A DNA stretch of 64,000 nt from Xanthomonas sp. 3793 (lineage in GTDB: Bacteria; Pseudomonadota; Gammaproteobacteria; Xanthomonadales; Xanthomonadaceae): positions 434,001 to 498,000 of the forward strand of contig NZ_JANTYU010000003.1 in NCBI RefSeq assembly GCF_024806835.1, written 5' to 3'. Under the pieces are notes generated by a model. It ran no database searches. It was not told the origin of the DNA and saw nothing but the letters and a program-made list of their open reading frames with translations. Of this stretch, positions 19,464 to 29,933 are shown in pieces (within the stretch, counting starts at the first letter, position 1; each line of letters opens with the position of its first letter). The position numbers and the translations under genes are program-made.

Positions 19464-21332
19464 TCAGCACACCGCCCATTGATCGCGCCCTGCAGTCTTG
19501 GCGGCGTACAGCGCCAGATCGGCCTGGCTCAGCAGCACGTCCAGTCCTGCCGCCGAAGTCACGCTCACCGCGCCCATGCAAAAGCGCACCGGCCGCTGTG
19601 CGGGCAAGCCGGGAATCTCGATCGCCGCCACCGCATTGCGCAACCGGGCAAACACCGCTGGAATTTCGTCCACACCGCAGCCCGGCAGCACCAGCAGGAA
19701 TTCTTCGCCGCCCAGTCGGCCAAGGCGGTCGTGGGCGCGCAACGCCAGCTGCGAGGCGCTGGCCAGCGCCTTGAGCACCGCATCGCCACTGGCATGGCCG
19801 TGCACATCGTTGATCAGCTTGAAGTGATCCAGGTCGATCAAGGCCAGCATGCAGGGCGTGTGGGTGCGCAAGGCATGGTCGATCTGTTGCTGCGCCTCGG
19901 CGCGGATGGCGCGGCGGTTGGGCAGGCCGGTGAGTTCGTCGCGCATGGCCAGCCGCGAGAGTTGCCTGCGATGGCGTGCGACAAATGCCAGCACGATCAG
20001 CGCGCTCACCAGCAGCAGGCAGGCGGCACAGAGCGCGATCCACAAGGCGCGCTGGCCCGCTTCGCGTGCCTCCAGCGCCAGCTGCGCGGTTTCGCTGCGA
20101 CGGCGCAACTCGGCGTTTTCCGCTTCGCGCCGGGCATCTTCATAGCGCGCCTGCAGCCGCAGCATCACCGTATCGCGCTGGCGGTCCAGGTTCTGCGCGC
20201 GCAGCGCGTTGGCGCGCTGCAGCTGCTGGTAGGCCTCGGCATGCCGCCCTTCCACCGCCAGCGCCTGGGCGATGGCATCGACCAGCTCCGCACGTCCACT
20301 CAAGCTCAGGTTCGGGTCGTCGGCCGCCTCGGCCGCGACGATCGCGCTGCCGAGACTGGGCGATTTCAGTGCGGTCAAGGCCTGCAACAGGATCGCGTGG
20401 CAGGCGGCGACCCGGCCGATATTTCCCTGCGCCTGCATCAACGGCAGCGCCTCGCGCGCCATGGCCAGCGCCGCCGCTGCATCGCCGGTCTTGATCAAGG
20501 CTTCGCTGGTGCTGGTCAGCGCTGCGGCCACGCCGGCCTGATCCCCCAGCTCGCGGCTGAGCGCCAGCGCGCGCCGGAAGTGCAGCAAGGCGGCGGACGG
20601 TTGCTGCAGTGCCAGCGCGCTGCCGTATTCGTATTCGATCAGGCTGCGCTGAAAGCGTGCCGGCTGGTCGTGCAGGCGCGCCAGGGCACGTTGCAGATAA
20701 TCCTGGGCGTCGTTGTCGTCGACCACCCGGCCTGCGACGCGGCTGGCCAGCGACCCCAGCTGGGTCAGGCCATCCAGCTCCAGGCCAAGCAAGTGTTCGC
20801 GCGCGGCGCATTGGTAACTGGCCTGCGCCGCACTCCATGCCTCGTCGCTGCTCCCGGAGGCCAGCATGCTCCACATGTCGACCGCTTCGATCTCGCACAA
20901 CAGATCGCTGCGCCCCAGCGCGCGCGCCTGCTGACGCAAGCCGTTCAGCCGCGCCACCATGCTGCGGTTGGGGTTTTCGCGCACGTCGCTGAGCGCCTGC
21001 ACGATGTCCAGCCATAGCCGCGCCTGCGCCGCATTGCCATGCAACTGGTCCAGCAGGCCGTGGGCCTGGGTGAGCGCGGCCTGGCGCGCATCGCTGTCTT
21101 CCAGCGAGATCAGCACGCGCGCCTGCGCCAGCAGCGCCCAGAACTGCGCATCGCGGTCGCCATCGGCGCGGGCCTGCTGCAACGCACGCTGGGCGATCCG
21201 CAACGCCTGCATCGGGTCGTCGAGCGTGGCCGATTCGATGGTCTTCCAGGGCTGCGGCTGCGCCCAGGCCGTAGCGCTCACCAACAGCAACAGGCAGGCA
21301 GCGAGCAGGCGGCGCCAGGCGATCGCAGGCAT
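19464..21332 (-). CDS. Periplasmic-sensor GGDEF diguanylate cyclase
   Basis: Makes cyclic di-GMP. The 622-residue protein has a signal peptide (1-24), a TPR-like helical sensor region in the periplasm (about 30-370), and a coiled coil rich in Arg/Glu (about 385-425). A membrane span follows at about 429-450, then a cytoplasmic GGDEF domain. The active-site motif is GGEEF near 542. RAHD lies five residues upstream, which matches the inhibitory I-site RxxD. DELTGLPNRRA opens the domain, as expected. The start at 21332 has GAGGGGG about 8 bases upstream. The likely role is switching between motility and biofilm in response to a periplasmic signal. Confidence 0.9.
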   Translation of the reverse strand: MPAIAWRRLLAACLLLLVSATAWAQPQPWKTIESATLDDPMQALRIAQRALQQARADGDRDAQFWALLAQARVLISLEDSDARQAALTQAHGLLDQLHGNAAQARLWLDIVQALSDVRENPNRSMVARLNGLRQQARALGRSDLLCEIEAVDMWSMLASGSSDEAWSAAQASYQCAAREHLLGLELDGLTQLGSLASRVAGRVVDDNDAQDYLQRALARLHDQPARFQRSLIEYEYGSALALQQPSAALLHFRRALALSRELGDQAGVAAALTSTSEALIKTGDAAAALAMAREALPLMQAQGNIGRVAACHAILLQALTALKSPSLGSAIVAAEAADDPNLSLSGRAELVDAIAQALAVEGRHAEAYQQLQRANALRAQNLDRQRDTVMLRLQARYEDARREAENAELRRRSETAQLALEAREAGQRALWIALCAACLLLVSALIVLAFVARHRRQLSRLAMRDELTGLPNRRAIRAEAQQQIDHALRTHTPCMLALIDLDHFKLINDVHGHASGDAVLKALASASQLALRAHDRLGRLGGEEFLLVLPGCGVDEIPAVFARLRNAVAAIEIPGLPAQRPVRFCMGAVSVTSAAGLDVLLSQADLALYAAKTAGRDQWAVC

Positions 21333-21961
21333 GCTCAGCGCCCCCTCACTGCGAGGGGGGGCCACACCGCATGCACACGCTTGCCACCGCACTGCACCTG
21401 ACCTGGCCGGGGCTGGCTGTTTGCTGCGGCATCTGAAGGCACTCCCGTGGTCGGACAGCGGTGGAATCGCGCGAGCTGCACGGCAATGCGCGCGCTCGAT
21501 GGCATACGGCTGCAAGGATGACCTGTGGAAGCGGCCGAGGCCGCGACAAGCTTTCATGGTCGAGCCCGTTATCGGCCGGAATATGCAAGTCTTGAATCGG
21601 GTGGATGAAGCGGTTGGCCGCGCCGGGTTGTCTGCATGCGGGGCCAGCAGGCCGTCGCGTCTCATGACGCGGCGGCTTTGCGGATCGGCGGGCGGTGGAC
21701 GACGCTTGCTCGCGTCGCCGCGCTCTGCGGCGCCGCGTGGCGTGTAGCGGAGGCCGGTCACGTGCTGTCGATCGATGCGGGCTTGCCGCAGCACCCAGCG
21801 CACAGACACTTCGAGCGCCAGCACCACGCCACCGCCGTATCGGCACGATCGGGATATGCGCGGCGCAAACCTGCCTTGCCCGACCGCCCATGACAGACGC
21901 CACGGTGCAGCCACGTAAACTTCGGCACGGCAGCTGCCGCCCCTGATCGTCTGGAGAAGCC
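21333..21961. other. Intergenic region between divergent genes
   Basis: About 630 bp. Several open frames cross it, but none has a start, signal or composition I can support. A C/G-run palindrome lies at 21340-21362, in the 5' leader of the cyclase gene. Confidence 0.3.
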
Positions 21962-23053
21962 GTGACCTTGCCCCTGCACCGCCTGCTCACCCTGATGGCC
22001 GTCGCGCTGCTGTCGGCCTGCGCCACCCAGGCACCGCGCGCGCCGCAACGCTCGCCGGAGGCAGTCAAGGCCGATATCGCGCGGCGCCTGCCGGCCAGCC
22101 TGCCCGACCGCGCGGGCTGGGCCAACGATGTCTACGTCGCGCTGTCGTCGCAGGCATTGGACACCAGCGCCGATCACATCTGTGCCGTGCTGGCGGTGAC
22201 CGAGCAGGAGTCGACCTACCAGGCCAACCCGGTCGTGCCCAATCTCGGCAGGATTTCGCGCGCGGAGATCGACCGCCGCGCCAGCGCGCACCACATCCCG
22301 GGCTTCATGGTCGATGCCGCCCTGCGCATCTCCTCGCCGGATGGCCGCAGTTATGCCACCCGTATCGCCGCAGCGCGCACCGAGCAGGAACTGAGCCGCA
22401 TCTTCGAAGACTTCACCGGCAGCGTGCCGCTGGGCGCGCGTCTGTTCGACGGGCTCAATCCGGTGCACACCGCCGGGCCGATGCAGGTCAGCATCGCGTT
22501 TGCCGAACAACATGCCGCGCGCTATCCGTACCCGCCCGACAGCTCGATCCGCCACGAGGTGTTCAGCCGCAGCGGCGGGTTGTGGTTCGGCACCACCCAT
22601 CTGCTGGGCTACCCCGCCAGCTACGACGCGCTGCTGTACCGCTTTGCCGACTTCAACGCAGGTTGGTACGCCAGTCGCAATGCCGCCTTCCAGGCCGCGC
22701 TGAGCAAGGCCAGCGGGATCGCGCTTGCGCTGGACGGCGACCTGCTCACGCCCGGCGCCAGCCTGGAGGCACCCGGCGGCACCGAACGCGCCGCACGTGC
22801 GCTGGGCAGCCAGCTGGCGATGAGCGACCGGCAGCTGCGCCGCGCCCTGGAAGCCGGCAACGCGGCCGATTTCGAAGACACCGAGCTGTATCGCCAGGTA
22901 TTCGCACTGGCCGAGCGCAGTGCCGGCAAGCCGCTACCGCGTGCCGTGCTGCCCGGCATCACCCTGGACAGCCCCAAGATCACCCGCACGCTGACCACTG
23001 CCTGGTTTGCGCAGCGGGTCAACGAGCGCTGGAAGCGCTGCATGGGCAAGTAG
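21962..23053 (+). CDS. DUF1615-type lipoprotein
   Basis: 363 residues from a GTG start with GGAGAAGCC directly upstream. The lipoprotein signal ends LLSACATQ (lipidated Cys at about 20). The mature protein is helical with a stretch recalling lytic-transglycosylase-like folds (ICAVLAVTEQESTYQANP, with Glu in TEQES, and GPMQVSIAFAEQ). This fits DUF1615, a periplasmic family of unknown function. It is transcribed toward the S9 peptidase gene 160 bp downstream. Confidence 0.78.
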   Translation: MTLPLHRLLTLMAVALLSACATQAPRAPQRSPEAVKADIARRLPASLPDRAGWANDVYVALSSQALDTSADHICAVLAVTEQESTYQANPVVPNLGRISRAEIDRRASAHHIPGFMVDAALRISSPDGRSYATRIAAARTEQELSRIFEDFTGSVPLGARLFDGLNPVHTAGPMQVSIAFAEQHAARYPYPPDSSIRHEVFSRSGGLWFGTTHLLGYPASYDALLYRFADFNAGWYASRNAAFQAALSKASGIALALDGDLLTPGASLEAPGGTERAARALGSQLAMSDRQLRRALEAGNAADFEDTELYRQVFALAERSAGKPLPRAVLPGITLDSPKITRTLTTAWFAQRVNERWKRCMGK

Positions 23054-23213
23054 CCGCAGGTGCCGCGGGCCGCGCGGCAACGACGGCACCACGCCTGACA
23101 CCTTCGTTCCGCAGCAAGGCACGACGTTTGGCAGGGTCGCTTGCCCTGCCCGCACACGTAGCATGCAAGGTTGCACCGCCGTTTTCGGCGCGCACCCTAT
23201 TGATGAGGTCCAC

Positions 23214-25538
23214 ATGCCTACACCGTTGCCGTTGCGCCACCTGCTCACCGCCCTGATGACCGCCCTGCTGCCCGCCGTGGCCAGCGCGCAGGCAGCGGGC
23301 GTGACCGAAGCCGATTACGCGCGTGCCGAGCGCCTGATCTACTACGCCGCGCAGCCGCTGGTGGACCACGCCGCCACCCGCATCGACTGGCTGGACGCCA
23401 CGCATATGGTCTATGTCGATCACGATGCCAAGGGCAACCGGCTGCTGCAGCTGGATACCACCACCGGCAAGACCGCACCGATCTTCAAACAGTCCGCGCT
23501 GGTCGCCTCGCTCAATACGCTCCTGAAGACCGGCGACAAGCCGCTCAAGGCCGACACCTTCGCGCCGGTGGTCAAGGTCACCGCCGATGGCCGCTACCGC
23601 CTCAACGTGCGTGACACCACCGTGGTCTGCGACGCGCGTGCGCGCTGCAGCAAGCTGTATGCGCAGGACAAGCCCGAACCGGGCGTGCTGTCGCCGGACA
23701 AGCGCAGCGAGGCCTTCATCCGCAACTGGAACCTGTGGGTGCGCGAGCTGGCTACCGGCAAGGAAACCCAGCTCACCCGCGATGGCGTGGAAAACTTCGG
23801 CTACGCCACCGACAACGCCGGCTGGCAGCACAGCGACAACGCCATCGTTGCGTGGTCGCCGGACTCGCGCAAGATCGCCACCTTCCAGCAGGACCAGCGC
23901 AAGACCGGCGACATGTACCTGGTCAGCACCAAGCTCGGGCATCCGGAACTGCAGTCGTGGAAGTACCCGCTGGCCGGCGACAAGGACGTGACCATGATCG
24001 AGCGCGTGATCATCGACGTACCCAGTGCCAGCGTAGTGCGGCTGAAGATGCCAGCGGACCAGCACCGCTCCACGCTGTGCGACGACGTCAGCTGCTCGCC
24101 GGGCCTGTGGGACGATGTGAAATGGGCGCCGGACAGCAAGACCCTGGCGTTCGCCTCGACCTCGCGCTTCCACAAGCAGGTCTGGCTGCGTATCGCCGAT
24201 GCCGGCACCGGCGCGGTGCGCACCGCCTTCGACGAAACCGCCAAGACCTATTACGAAAGCGGCCAGGTCGCCGCCAACTGGGCCTACCTGCCCGGCAGCA
24301 ACGAGGCGGTGTGGTTCTCCGAGCGTAGCGATTGGGGCCAGCTGTATCTCTACGACCTGGCCACCGGCAAACCCAAGCGCGCCATCACCACCGGCGAAGG
24401 CAATGTCACCGAATTGCTGCGCGTGGACCCGGTGACGCGCACTGCGTGGTTTGTCGGCGTCGGCCGCAGCCCGGGCGTGGACCCGTATTACCAGCAACTG
24501 TGGAAGGTGAGCCTGGACGGTGGCGAGCCGGTGCTGCTCACGCCCGAGGTCGCCGACCACAGCATCGCGCTGTCGCCCGATGGCAAACGCTTCGTCGATA
24601 CCTATTCCACCTCGGTCACGCCACCGGTGAGCGTGCTGCGCGATGCGGCCGACGGGCGCACGCTCAGCACCATCGCCACCGCCGACATCTCCCGCCTCAA
24701 GGCCGCCGGCTGGGTAACGCCGGAGCCGATCACGGTCAAGGCGCGCGATGGCAAGACCACGCTTTACGGGCTGATGTTCAAGCCCAGCAACTTCGACCCG
24801 GCACGCAAGTACCCGGTCATCGATTACGTCTATCCCGGCCCGCAGACCGGCTCGATCCGCAGCCGCAGTTTCCTTGCCGGCCATGGCGACAATCAATCGC
24901 TGGCGGAGCTGGGCTTCATCGTGGTCGCCATCGACGGCATGGGCACGCCGTGGCGCTCCAAGACCTTCCACGACACCTGGTACGCCAACATGGGCGACAA
25001 CACCCTGCCCGACCAGGTGGCGGCGGTGAAGGAACTCGGCCAGCGCTACCCGTGGTTCGACACCAGCCGCGTCGGCATCTGGGGGCATTCGGGTGGAGGC
25101 AATGCGTCCACCGCCGCGATGCTGCGCTACCCGGAGCTGTTCAAGGTGGCCTGGTCGGAAAGCGGCAACCACGACAACCGCGGCTACGAGGACGACTGGG
25201 CCGAGAAGTATCACGGCGAGCATATCGTCAACAAGGACGGCACCTCCAACTACGACGACCAGGCCAACGCCACCCACGCCAGCAAGCTCAAGGGCAGGCT
25301 GATGCTGGTGCACGGCACGCTGGACGACAACGTGCCGCCATACCTGACGTTGCTGGTCGCCGATGCGCTGATCAAGGCCAACAAGGACTTCGACATGCTG
25401 ATGCTGCCCAACGCCAAGCACGGCTACGGCGAGTTCACCCCCTACGTCATCCGCCGCCGTTGGGATTACTTCGTGCAGCACCTGCTCGGTGCCACGCCGC
25501 CGGCGCAATATCAAATGAAGCCGATGCCGGAGAAGTAA
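23214..25538 (+). CDS. Dipeptidyl-peptidase IV-like serine peptidase (S9B)
   Basis: Predicted periplasmic prolyl dipeptidyl peptidase removing X-Pro or X-Ala from peptide N-termini. The 774-residue protein has a signal peptide (about 1-26), an eight-bladed propeller (about 60-500) and an alpha/beta hydrolase domain. The catalytic Ser is in GIWGHSGGGNAS near 627, Asp in HGTLDDNVPP near 703 and His in NAKHGYGEF near 735. GAGG lies 6 bases before the ATG. It resembles the DPP-IV-type peptidases common in Xanthomonadaceae. Confidence 0.9.
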   Translation: MPTPLPLRHLLTALMTALLPAVASAQAAGVTEADYARAERLIYYAAQPLVDHAATRIDWLDATHMVYVDHDAKGNRLLQLDTTTGKTAPIFKQSALVASLNTLLKTGDKPLKADTFAPVVKVTADGRYRLNVRDTTVVCDARARCSKLYAQDKPEPGVLSPDKRSEAFIRNWNLWVRELATGKETQLTRDGVENFGYATDNAGWQHSDNAIVAWSPDSRKIATFQQDQRKTGDMYLVSTKLGHPELQSWKYPLAGDKDVTMIERVIIDVPSASVVRLKMPADQHRSTLCDDVSCSPGLWDDVKWAPDSKTLAFASTSRFHKQVWLRIADAGTGAVRTAFDETAKTYYESGQVAANWAYLPGSNEAVWFSERSDWGQLYLYDLATGKPKRAITTGEGNVTELLRVDPVTRTAWFVGVGRSPGVDPYYQQLWKVSLDGGEPVLLTPEVADHSIALSPDGKRFVDTYSTSVTPPVSVLRDAADGRTLSTIATADISRLKAAGWVTPEPITVKARDGKTTLYGLMFKPSNFDPARKYPVIDYVYPGPQTGSIRSRSFLAGHGDNQSLAELGFIVVAIDGMGTPWRSKTFHDTWYANMGDNTLPDQVAAVKELGQRYPWFDTSRVGIWGHSGGGNASTAAMLRYPELFKVAWSESGNHDNRGYEDDWAEKYHGEHIVNKDGTSNYDDQANATHASKLKGRLMLVHGTLDDNVPPYLTLLVADALIKANKDFDMLMLPNAKHGYGEFTPYVIRRRWDYFVQHLLGATPPAQYQMKPMPEK

Positions 25539-25859
25539 GCGACGCTGGAAGCGGCATCGTCGACCATCGACGGTGCCGCGCTATCGATCAGGTGAACCGG
25601 GAGTGCAGAGAAAGCGGCGACACAGCTGGCCTGCGCCGTCGTGCAGCATCGGTCCCGGGCAACACCAGACCCCCCAAGAACCGTAGGAGCGGACCCGGCC
25701 GCGACGCCTTACCCGCGCACGCAAACGCCGCAACACCGCATCGCAAGAGCTGCAGGCGCGCGCACACCGCGATTGACGCATCAAGCTGCATGCACCATCA
25801 CCGCAGGCACGCTCCGATCACACATTCCATTAGGCAACACCTGATGGAACGCCAACCCC
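25539..25859. other. Intergenic region with a single REP-like half
   Basis: About 320 bp between convergent peptidase genes. At 25683-25704 a lone GTAGGAGCGGACCCGGCCGC element resembles the REP of the 7.7 kb array but lacks a clear inverted partner. Nothing else is visible. Confidence 0.5.
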
Positions 25860-27830
25860 TTACTTCGCAGTCCCGCCCCCCAGCTGCTTGCTCAAGAACG
25901 CCAGCAAGTGCGTGTAATACTCGCGCCGATGCGCCTCGGTATAGAAGCCGTGGCCCTCGTTGGGGAAGTACAGCGACTCCACCGGCACACCGGCCCCCTT
26001 CAACGCGCGCTCCATGGCCTTGGTATGTTCGATCGGTGCGCGCTCGTCCTTGCCGCCGGCCGCCAGAAACACCGGCACCTTGATCTGCCGTGCCAGCGTC
26101 ACCGGCGAGCGCGCGGCCAGGGTGTCGCGTGCGCCCAGCCAATCGACCGTCCAGTTCCTGGCCCAGCGCGCGGAGCGCCCGGTATCGCGCGCCATCATGT
26201 CCAGATCGTAGACACCCACATAGCCGGCCGCGCAGCGATACAGCGCCGGCTCCTTGGCCACGCCCATCAGCGCCGCATACCCGCCGTAGCTGGCGCCATA
26301 GATGCAGATGCGCGATGCGTCGGCAATGCCTTCGCCGATGGCCCAGCGGGTGGCATCGGTGACATCGTCCTGCATGCGTCCGCCCCACTCTTTGGCACCG
26401 GCCTGGGTGAACGCGTAGCCGTAGTTCGCCGAGCCACGGTAGTTGACGCGCAGCACCGCGTAACCGGCTGCCGCCAGCAGCTGGGTGTCGTCGTCGAATT
26501 CCCACTTGTCGAAGATCCCGAACGGGCCGCCATGCGGCATCACGATCAACGGTCGCGGCGTGCCGGCTTGCGCATGCAATGGTTGGGTGAGGTAGCCATG
26601 CAGCAACAGGCCATCGCGCGCCTTGAAGCTCACCTGCCTGGTCGCCGGCACGCCATCGGGCGCAAACCATTCGCGGCGGCTGAACACCCGGTCGGCCTTC
26701 TTGCTGACCGTGTCGAACAGGTAATAGTCACCGTTGTTGCGATCGCTCCACACATACACCAGCACCAGGCGGCGGTCGCTGGTGGCCGAGGTGATATAGA
26801 CCGCGTTGCCGTCGAAGGCCTTTTCCAGGCTGCGGTACAGCCTGGCGGTGGGCGACGTCTCGTCGAAGAAACGATTGCGCACGCGATCGCTCATGTACGA
26901 CGCACCGATCGGCGTGGTGCCATCCAGATCGCGCAGGATGCGGTATGGGTCCACGGTATCGTCGTGCAACAGCGGTGTCGTCTTGCTGGTTGCCGGGTCC
27001 CACGCTACCAGCACATCTGTACCGGCCGCCTGCTCCACCTGCAGATACGCACGGCTGCCATCGGCGGAAAACCCCAGCGGAAACTGGCGCTGCTTGCTGC
27101 TGGCCGCATCGTTGATGAGCCGCCACGGCGCATCGTCGCTGTCGCGGTAATACAGCTTGCTGACATTGCTGATGTCCAGGCCGTTGGCAAAGCGGATACG
27201 CCCCTGCTGGTCGGTCACAAACCCCGCCCGGCGTACCGGCGAGGTAGCCACGGTCGTGCGCCGGCCAGTCTGGATGTCCAGCTTGTCGATGCGGACGTTG
27301 GGATCGCCCACGAACGGAACCGCCGACACCAGGATGTTGCGTGCGTCGCCTGGCAAGGTATCCAGCATGTAAGTGGCCGGGTCCAGTTCCATCTTCAACT
27401 GCGCGCCGTTGATGTCCGGGTTGGTGCCGTACGGGCTGGCCAGCAGTCGAGCATTCTTGCCGTCGGCATCGATGGCATGCAGCTGGCCGATCGCCACCGG
27501 CTCGTCGCGCGAGCCCAGCCGCTGCGCCATCGACACCACGATGCGCTCATCGCTGGCCCACCAGAAATCATCCACCACGCTGTTGACGCCGCCGGTGACC
27601 TTGGCCGTGGCCACCTTGTCCTGCCGCCGCACGATGCCCAACACGGTGCGATCTTCCAGCGGCATGGTCAGTGCGAAGTACGCACCGGACGGCGAAATCT
27701 TGATCCGCTCGAACTGATCGCTCTTGAGATACGGCACCAGATCCACGCTCTCCGGCGCGCCCTGCGCGTATCCCGGGCTCGCCACTCCCCACGCCAGCAC
27801 ACTCAGCACGCCCATCATCCAGTCACGCAT
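25860..27830 (-). CDS. Secreted prolyl oligopeptidase-family peptidase (S9C-like)
   Basis: 656 residues with a signal peptide (cut near GYAQ), a propeller (about 40-390) and a C-terminal hydrolase domain. The catalytic residues are Ser in GASYGGYAAL near 513, Asp in GKDERAP near 593 and His in NEGHGFYTE near 626. It belongs to the acylaminoacyl-peptidase-like S9 peptidases, probably periplasmic. The start at 27830 precedes the signal; GGGG lies about 7 bases upstream. It is convergent with the DPP-IV-like gene. Confidence 0.88.
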   Translation of the reverse strand: MRDWMMGVLSVLAWGVASPGYAQGAPESVDLVPYLKSDQFERIKISPSGAYFALTMPLEDRTVLGIVRRQDKVATAKVTGGVNSVVDDFWWASDERIVVSMAQRLGSRDEPVAIGQLHAIDADGKNARLLASPYGTNPDINGAQLKMELDPATYMLDTLPGDARNILVSAVPFVGDPNVRIDKLDIQTGRRTTVATSPVRRAGFVTDQQGRIRFANGLDISNVSKLYYRDSDDAPWRLINDAASSKQRQFPLGFSADGSRAYLQVEQAAGTDVLVAWDPATSKTTPLLHDDTVDPYRILRDLDGTTPIGASYMSDRVRNRFFDETSPTARLYRSLEKAFDGNAVYITSATSDRRLVLVYVWSDRNNGDYYLFDTVSKKADRVFSRREWFAPDGVPATRQVSFKARDGLLLHGYLTQPLHAQAGTPRPLIVMPHGGPFGIFDKWEFDDDTQLLAAAGYAVLRVNYRGSANYGYAFTQAGAKEWGGRMQDDVTDATRWAIGEGIADASRICIYGASYGGYAALMGVAKEPALYRCAAGYVGVYDLDMMARDTGRSARWARNWTVDWLGARDTLAARSPVTLARQIKVPVFLAAGGKDERAPIEHTKAMERALKGAGVPVESLYFPNEGHGFYTEAHRREYYTHLLAFLSKQLGGGTAK

Positions 27831-27983
27831 ATCGCCCCTACGATCTGTCCTTGAGAGGCGCATGGTGGCAAACGAGCGCTGCCGCGTCCATGGCCCCAAT
27901 CATCGCAATCGGCGATGGGGCATGCCTGCGATTGGCTGGCGTGATGCGCTCGACCCTGCTGTGGCCGATGCGCATGCACCACC

Positions 27984-28319
27984 TCAACCCACGGACGGCG
28001 ACCGCGGGCCAAGCAAACCGATGCGCCGGAACCATAGTTCCAGCGGCACCGTCACCAGCGGCGGCAGCGCGGCCAACAGGCTCAGCGCCCACGCCCACCA
28101 GGGCCAGCGCAGCCGCAACGCGGCAAGCACGCTGACCGCCACATAGAACAGGAAGGCCGCGCCATGCAGGCGCCCGAACAGCCACACCACCAGCTCGGTG
28201 GTATGGGTGCCGTACTTGAGCAACATGCCGAGCAACAGCCCGGCCCAGGTCAGCCCTTCGAAAAAGGCGGCGGCGGCAAACAGCCGGCCAATCGGCGACA
28301 ACGCAGAAGAAGCACGCAT
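27984..28319 (-). CDS. DUF3817-type membrane protein
   Basis: 111 residues with three membrane helices (about 9-30, 45-65 and 70-92). GLTWAGLLLGMLLKYG and LVVWLFGRLHGAAFLFYV match the DUF3817 pattern, in which a conserved Gly-Arg-x-His lies in the second helix. The function is unknown. GGAG lies about 8 bases before the ATG. Confidence 0.8.
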   Translation of the reverse strand: MRASSALSPIGRLFAAAAFFEGLTWAGLLLGMLLKYGTHTTELVVWLFGRLHGAAFLFYVAVSVLAALRLRWPWWAWALSLLAALPPLVTVPLELWFRRIGLLGPRSPSVG

Positions 28320-28469
28320 GCAACACTCCAGACGGACAGGGATTGCCGCGACGCGATGGCGGCGGCGACGCCCGCTGGCCACCGCATTCTACAGAGCGCA
28401 TCGCGCACCAGCCGCCCGCTGTCGTTCCTGGCGATAATGGTGGCCCCCTGCACCACCTGCCAGCCTTCC

Positions 28470-29093
28470 ATGCGCATCCTCCTTTTGCTCGCCGTAGTTG
28501 CCTTGGCGCTGCTGCCAGCAACGTCCATCGCCGTCCAGCTCCAGGACGGCGACCTGTTGTTCGTCACCGCCGCCCGCACCGGCCTGAGCGGCGCCATCGA
28601 CGATGCCACCGCCAAACAGGATGCCCCCAGCTTCGATCATGTGGCGTTGCTCGCCCATGCCGGCACGCAACAGGTGCTGCTGCACGCAGACGAACAAGGC
28701 TCGCGGCAGCAGCCCTTGCAGGCATTCGTCGAAGACGCAAACGCCAAGCATCGGCAGATCCATGTGTACCGGCTGGCCGCAGCACAGCGCAGTGCGATCC
28801 CCGGCGCCATCGCGCAGGCACGGCGCATGCTGGGGAAGCCTTACAACCAGACCTACGTGCAGGACGACAACAGCTACTACTGCTCGGACTTCATCGAACG
28901 CGCGTTCCGCGCACGGCACGTCTTCGCCCTGCAACCGATGAACTTCAAGAACCTGCAGACCGGAAAGATCTCGCAGTACTGGACCGACTTCTACCGCAGC
29001 AAGGGCATGGACGTGCCGCAAGGCCTGCCCGGCACCAACCCCAACGATATGGCGGCCGCTCCCGTGCTGGCGTATGTCGGCCGTTTGAATTGA
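28470..29093 (+). CDS. YiiX/YebB-like NlpC/P60-fold hydrolase
   Basis: 207 residues with a signal peptide (1-22). The order of catalytic residues is that of permuted NlpC/P60 (YiiX-like) enzymes: His57 in SFDHVALL first, then Cys138 in YYCSDFIERAF. QLQDGDLLFV just after the signal is the usual family start. It may act on cell-wall peptides or amide/ester bonds; the substrate is unknown. It lies alone on the plus strand. Confidence 0.83.
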   Translation: MRILLLLAVVALALLPATSIAVQLQDGDLLFVTAARTGLSGAIDDATAKQDAPSFDHVALLAHAGTQQVLLHADEQGSRQQPLQAFVEDANAKHRQIHVYRLAAAQRSAIPGAIAQARRMLGKPYNQTYVQDDNSYYCSDFIERAFRARHVFALQPMNFKNLQTGKISQYWTDFYRSKGMDVPQGLPGTNPNDMAAAPVLAYVGRLN

Positions 29094-29471
29094 TGCGCGG
29101 AAATGCCGACGAAAACAGGCGCCTGTTTCGCCAGTAACCTGGTGCAGGCGCTGCACGCAAGACGGTATCCGTCGCTGCAGCTGGAGGTGCTCAACGACGA
29201 AGATCACCTGAGCGCGGCATCCCCCATGGGCCGACGTTCCTGTTGGGCACCAAGATCTCCTGAGTGCAGTGCCGCTCGCCTGGCTGCGCGGCGCAAGCCG
29301 ATGCCTCCCCGGCGGCGCATCGCGCAGGCGTATCCAGCGCCCGCCAATGCACCGCATGCACAAGCTCTTGCCAACGCCCATACATGCGCCGTCCTAGTGT
29401 GTGCACATCCATACAGCGTGCCGCACGCAGCGCATTCCGCCTGCGATGGGTGAGCACATGCAGAGGTGTAC
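29094..29471. other. Intergenic region with a possible esterase remnant
   Basis: About 380 bp. At 29125-29230 the plus strand reads ALHARRYPSLQLEV then LNDEDHLSAAS, which looks like the C-terminal end of an alpha/beta esterase of the Fes/IroE type (the His of the triad in EDH). No start or upstream domain is present, so at most this is a small gene remnant. Confidence 0.3.
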
Positions 29472-29933
29472 ATGGCCTTGATTCATTCCATCCTGATGAG
29501 CGCCGTCGCCGGCATGCGCTCGATGACCCCGCTGGCCGCAGTGGCCAACGCTGCGCGTACCGGCAAGCTGCCTGCCGACAACGGCGCACCGGCGCTGCTG
29601 GCCAATCCGCTGGCATCGGCCGGCATGCTGGCACTGGCCGGTGGCGAGCTGGCAGGCGACAAGATGAAGACCGCGCCCGACCGTATCGTGCTGCCCGGCA
29701 TGATTGCGCGCATCGCGACCGGCGTCATCGTCGGCACTGCGCTGTCTCCGCGCCATCAGCGCGGCGTGGCGGCACTACTTGGCGCGACCACCGCAGTGGC
29801 GGCCGCCTATCTCACGTTCAACGTCCGCATGCGTGCGATTGAGCGCTACGGCCAGACCAGCACCGGCGTGGTCGAGGACGCGATCACGGTGGGCGCGGCG
29901 ACGCTGATCATGCGCGACGCGGCCAAGCACTAG
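29472..29933 (+). CDS. DUF4126-type membrane protein
   Basis: 153 residues with hydrophobic helices at about 2-20, 40-58, 75-92 and 98-115. The opening SILMSAVAGMRSMTPLAA and the GIGA/MIARIATGV patterns fit DUF4126. The function is unknown. GAGGT lies about 5 bases upstream of the ATG at 29472. Confidence 0.8.
   Translation: MALIHSILMSAVAGMRSMTPLAAVANAARTGKLPADNGAPALLANPLASAGMLALAGGELAGDKMKTAPDRIVLPGMIARIATGVIVGTALSPRHQRGVAALLGATTAVAAAYLTFNVRMRAIERYGQTSTGVVEDAITVGAATLIMRDAAKH

Noticed and set aside
21636..21893. Possible small gene upstream of the DUF1615 lipoprotein
   Set aside because: No ribosome binding site and no convincing composition; treated as intergenic.
23019..25514. 831-residue minus-strand open frame
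   Set aside because: Antisense shadow of the DPP-IV-like gene, whose catalytic motifs are clear on the plus strand.
25908..27854. 648-residue plus-strand open frame
   Set aside because: Antisense shadow of the S9C peptidase gene, with shadow-type composition.
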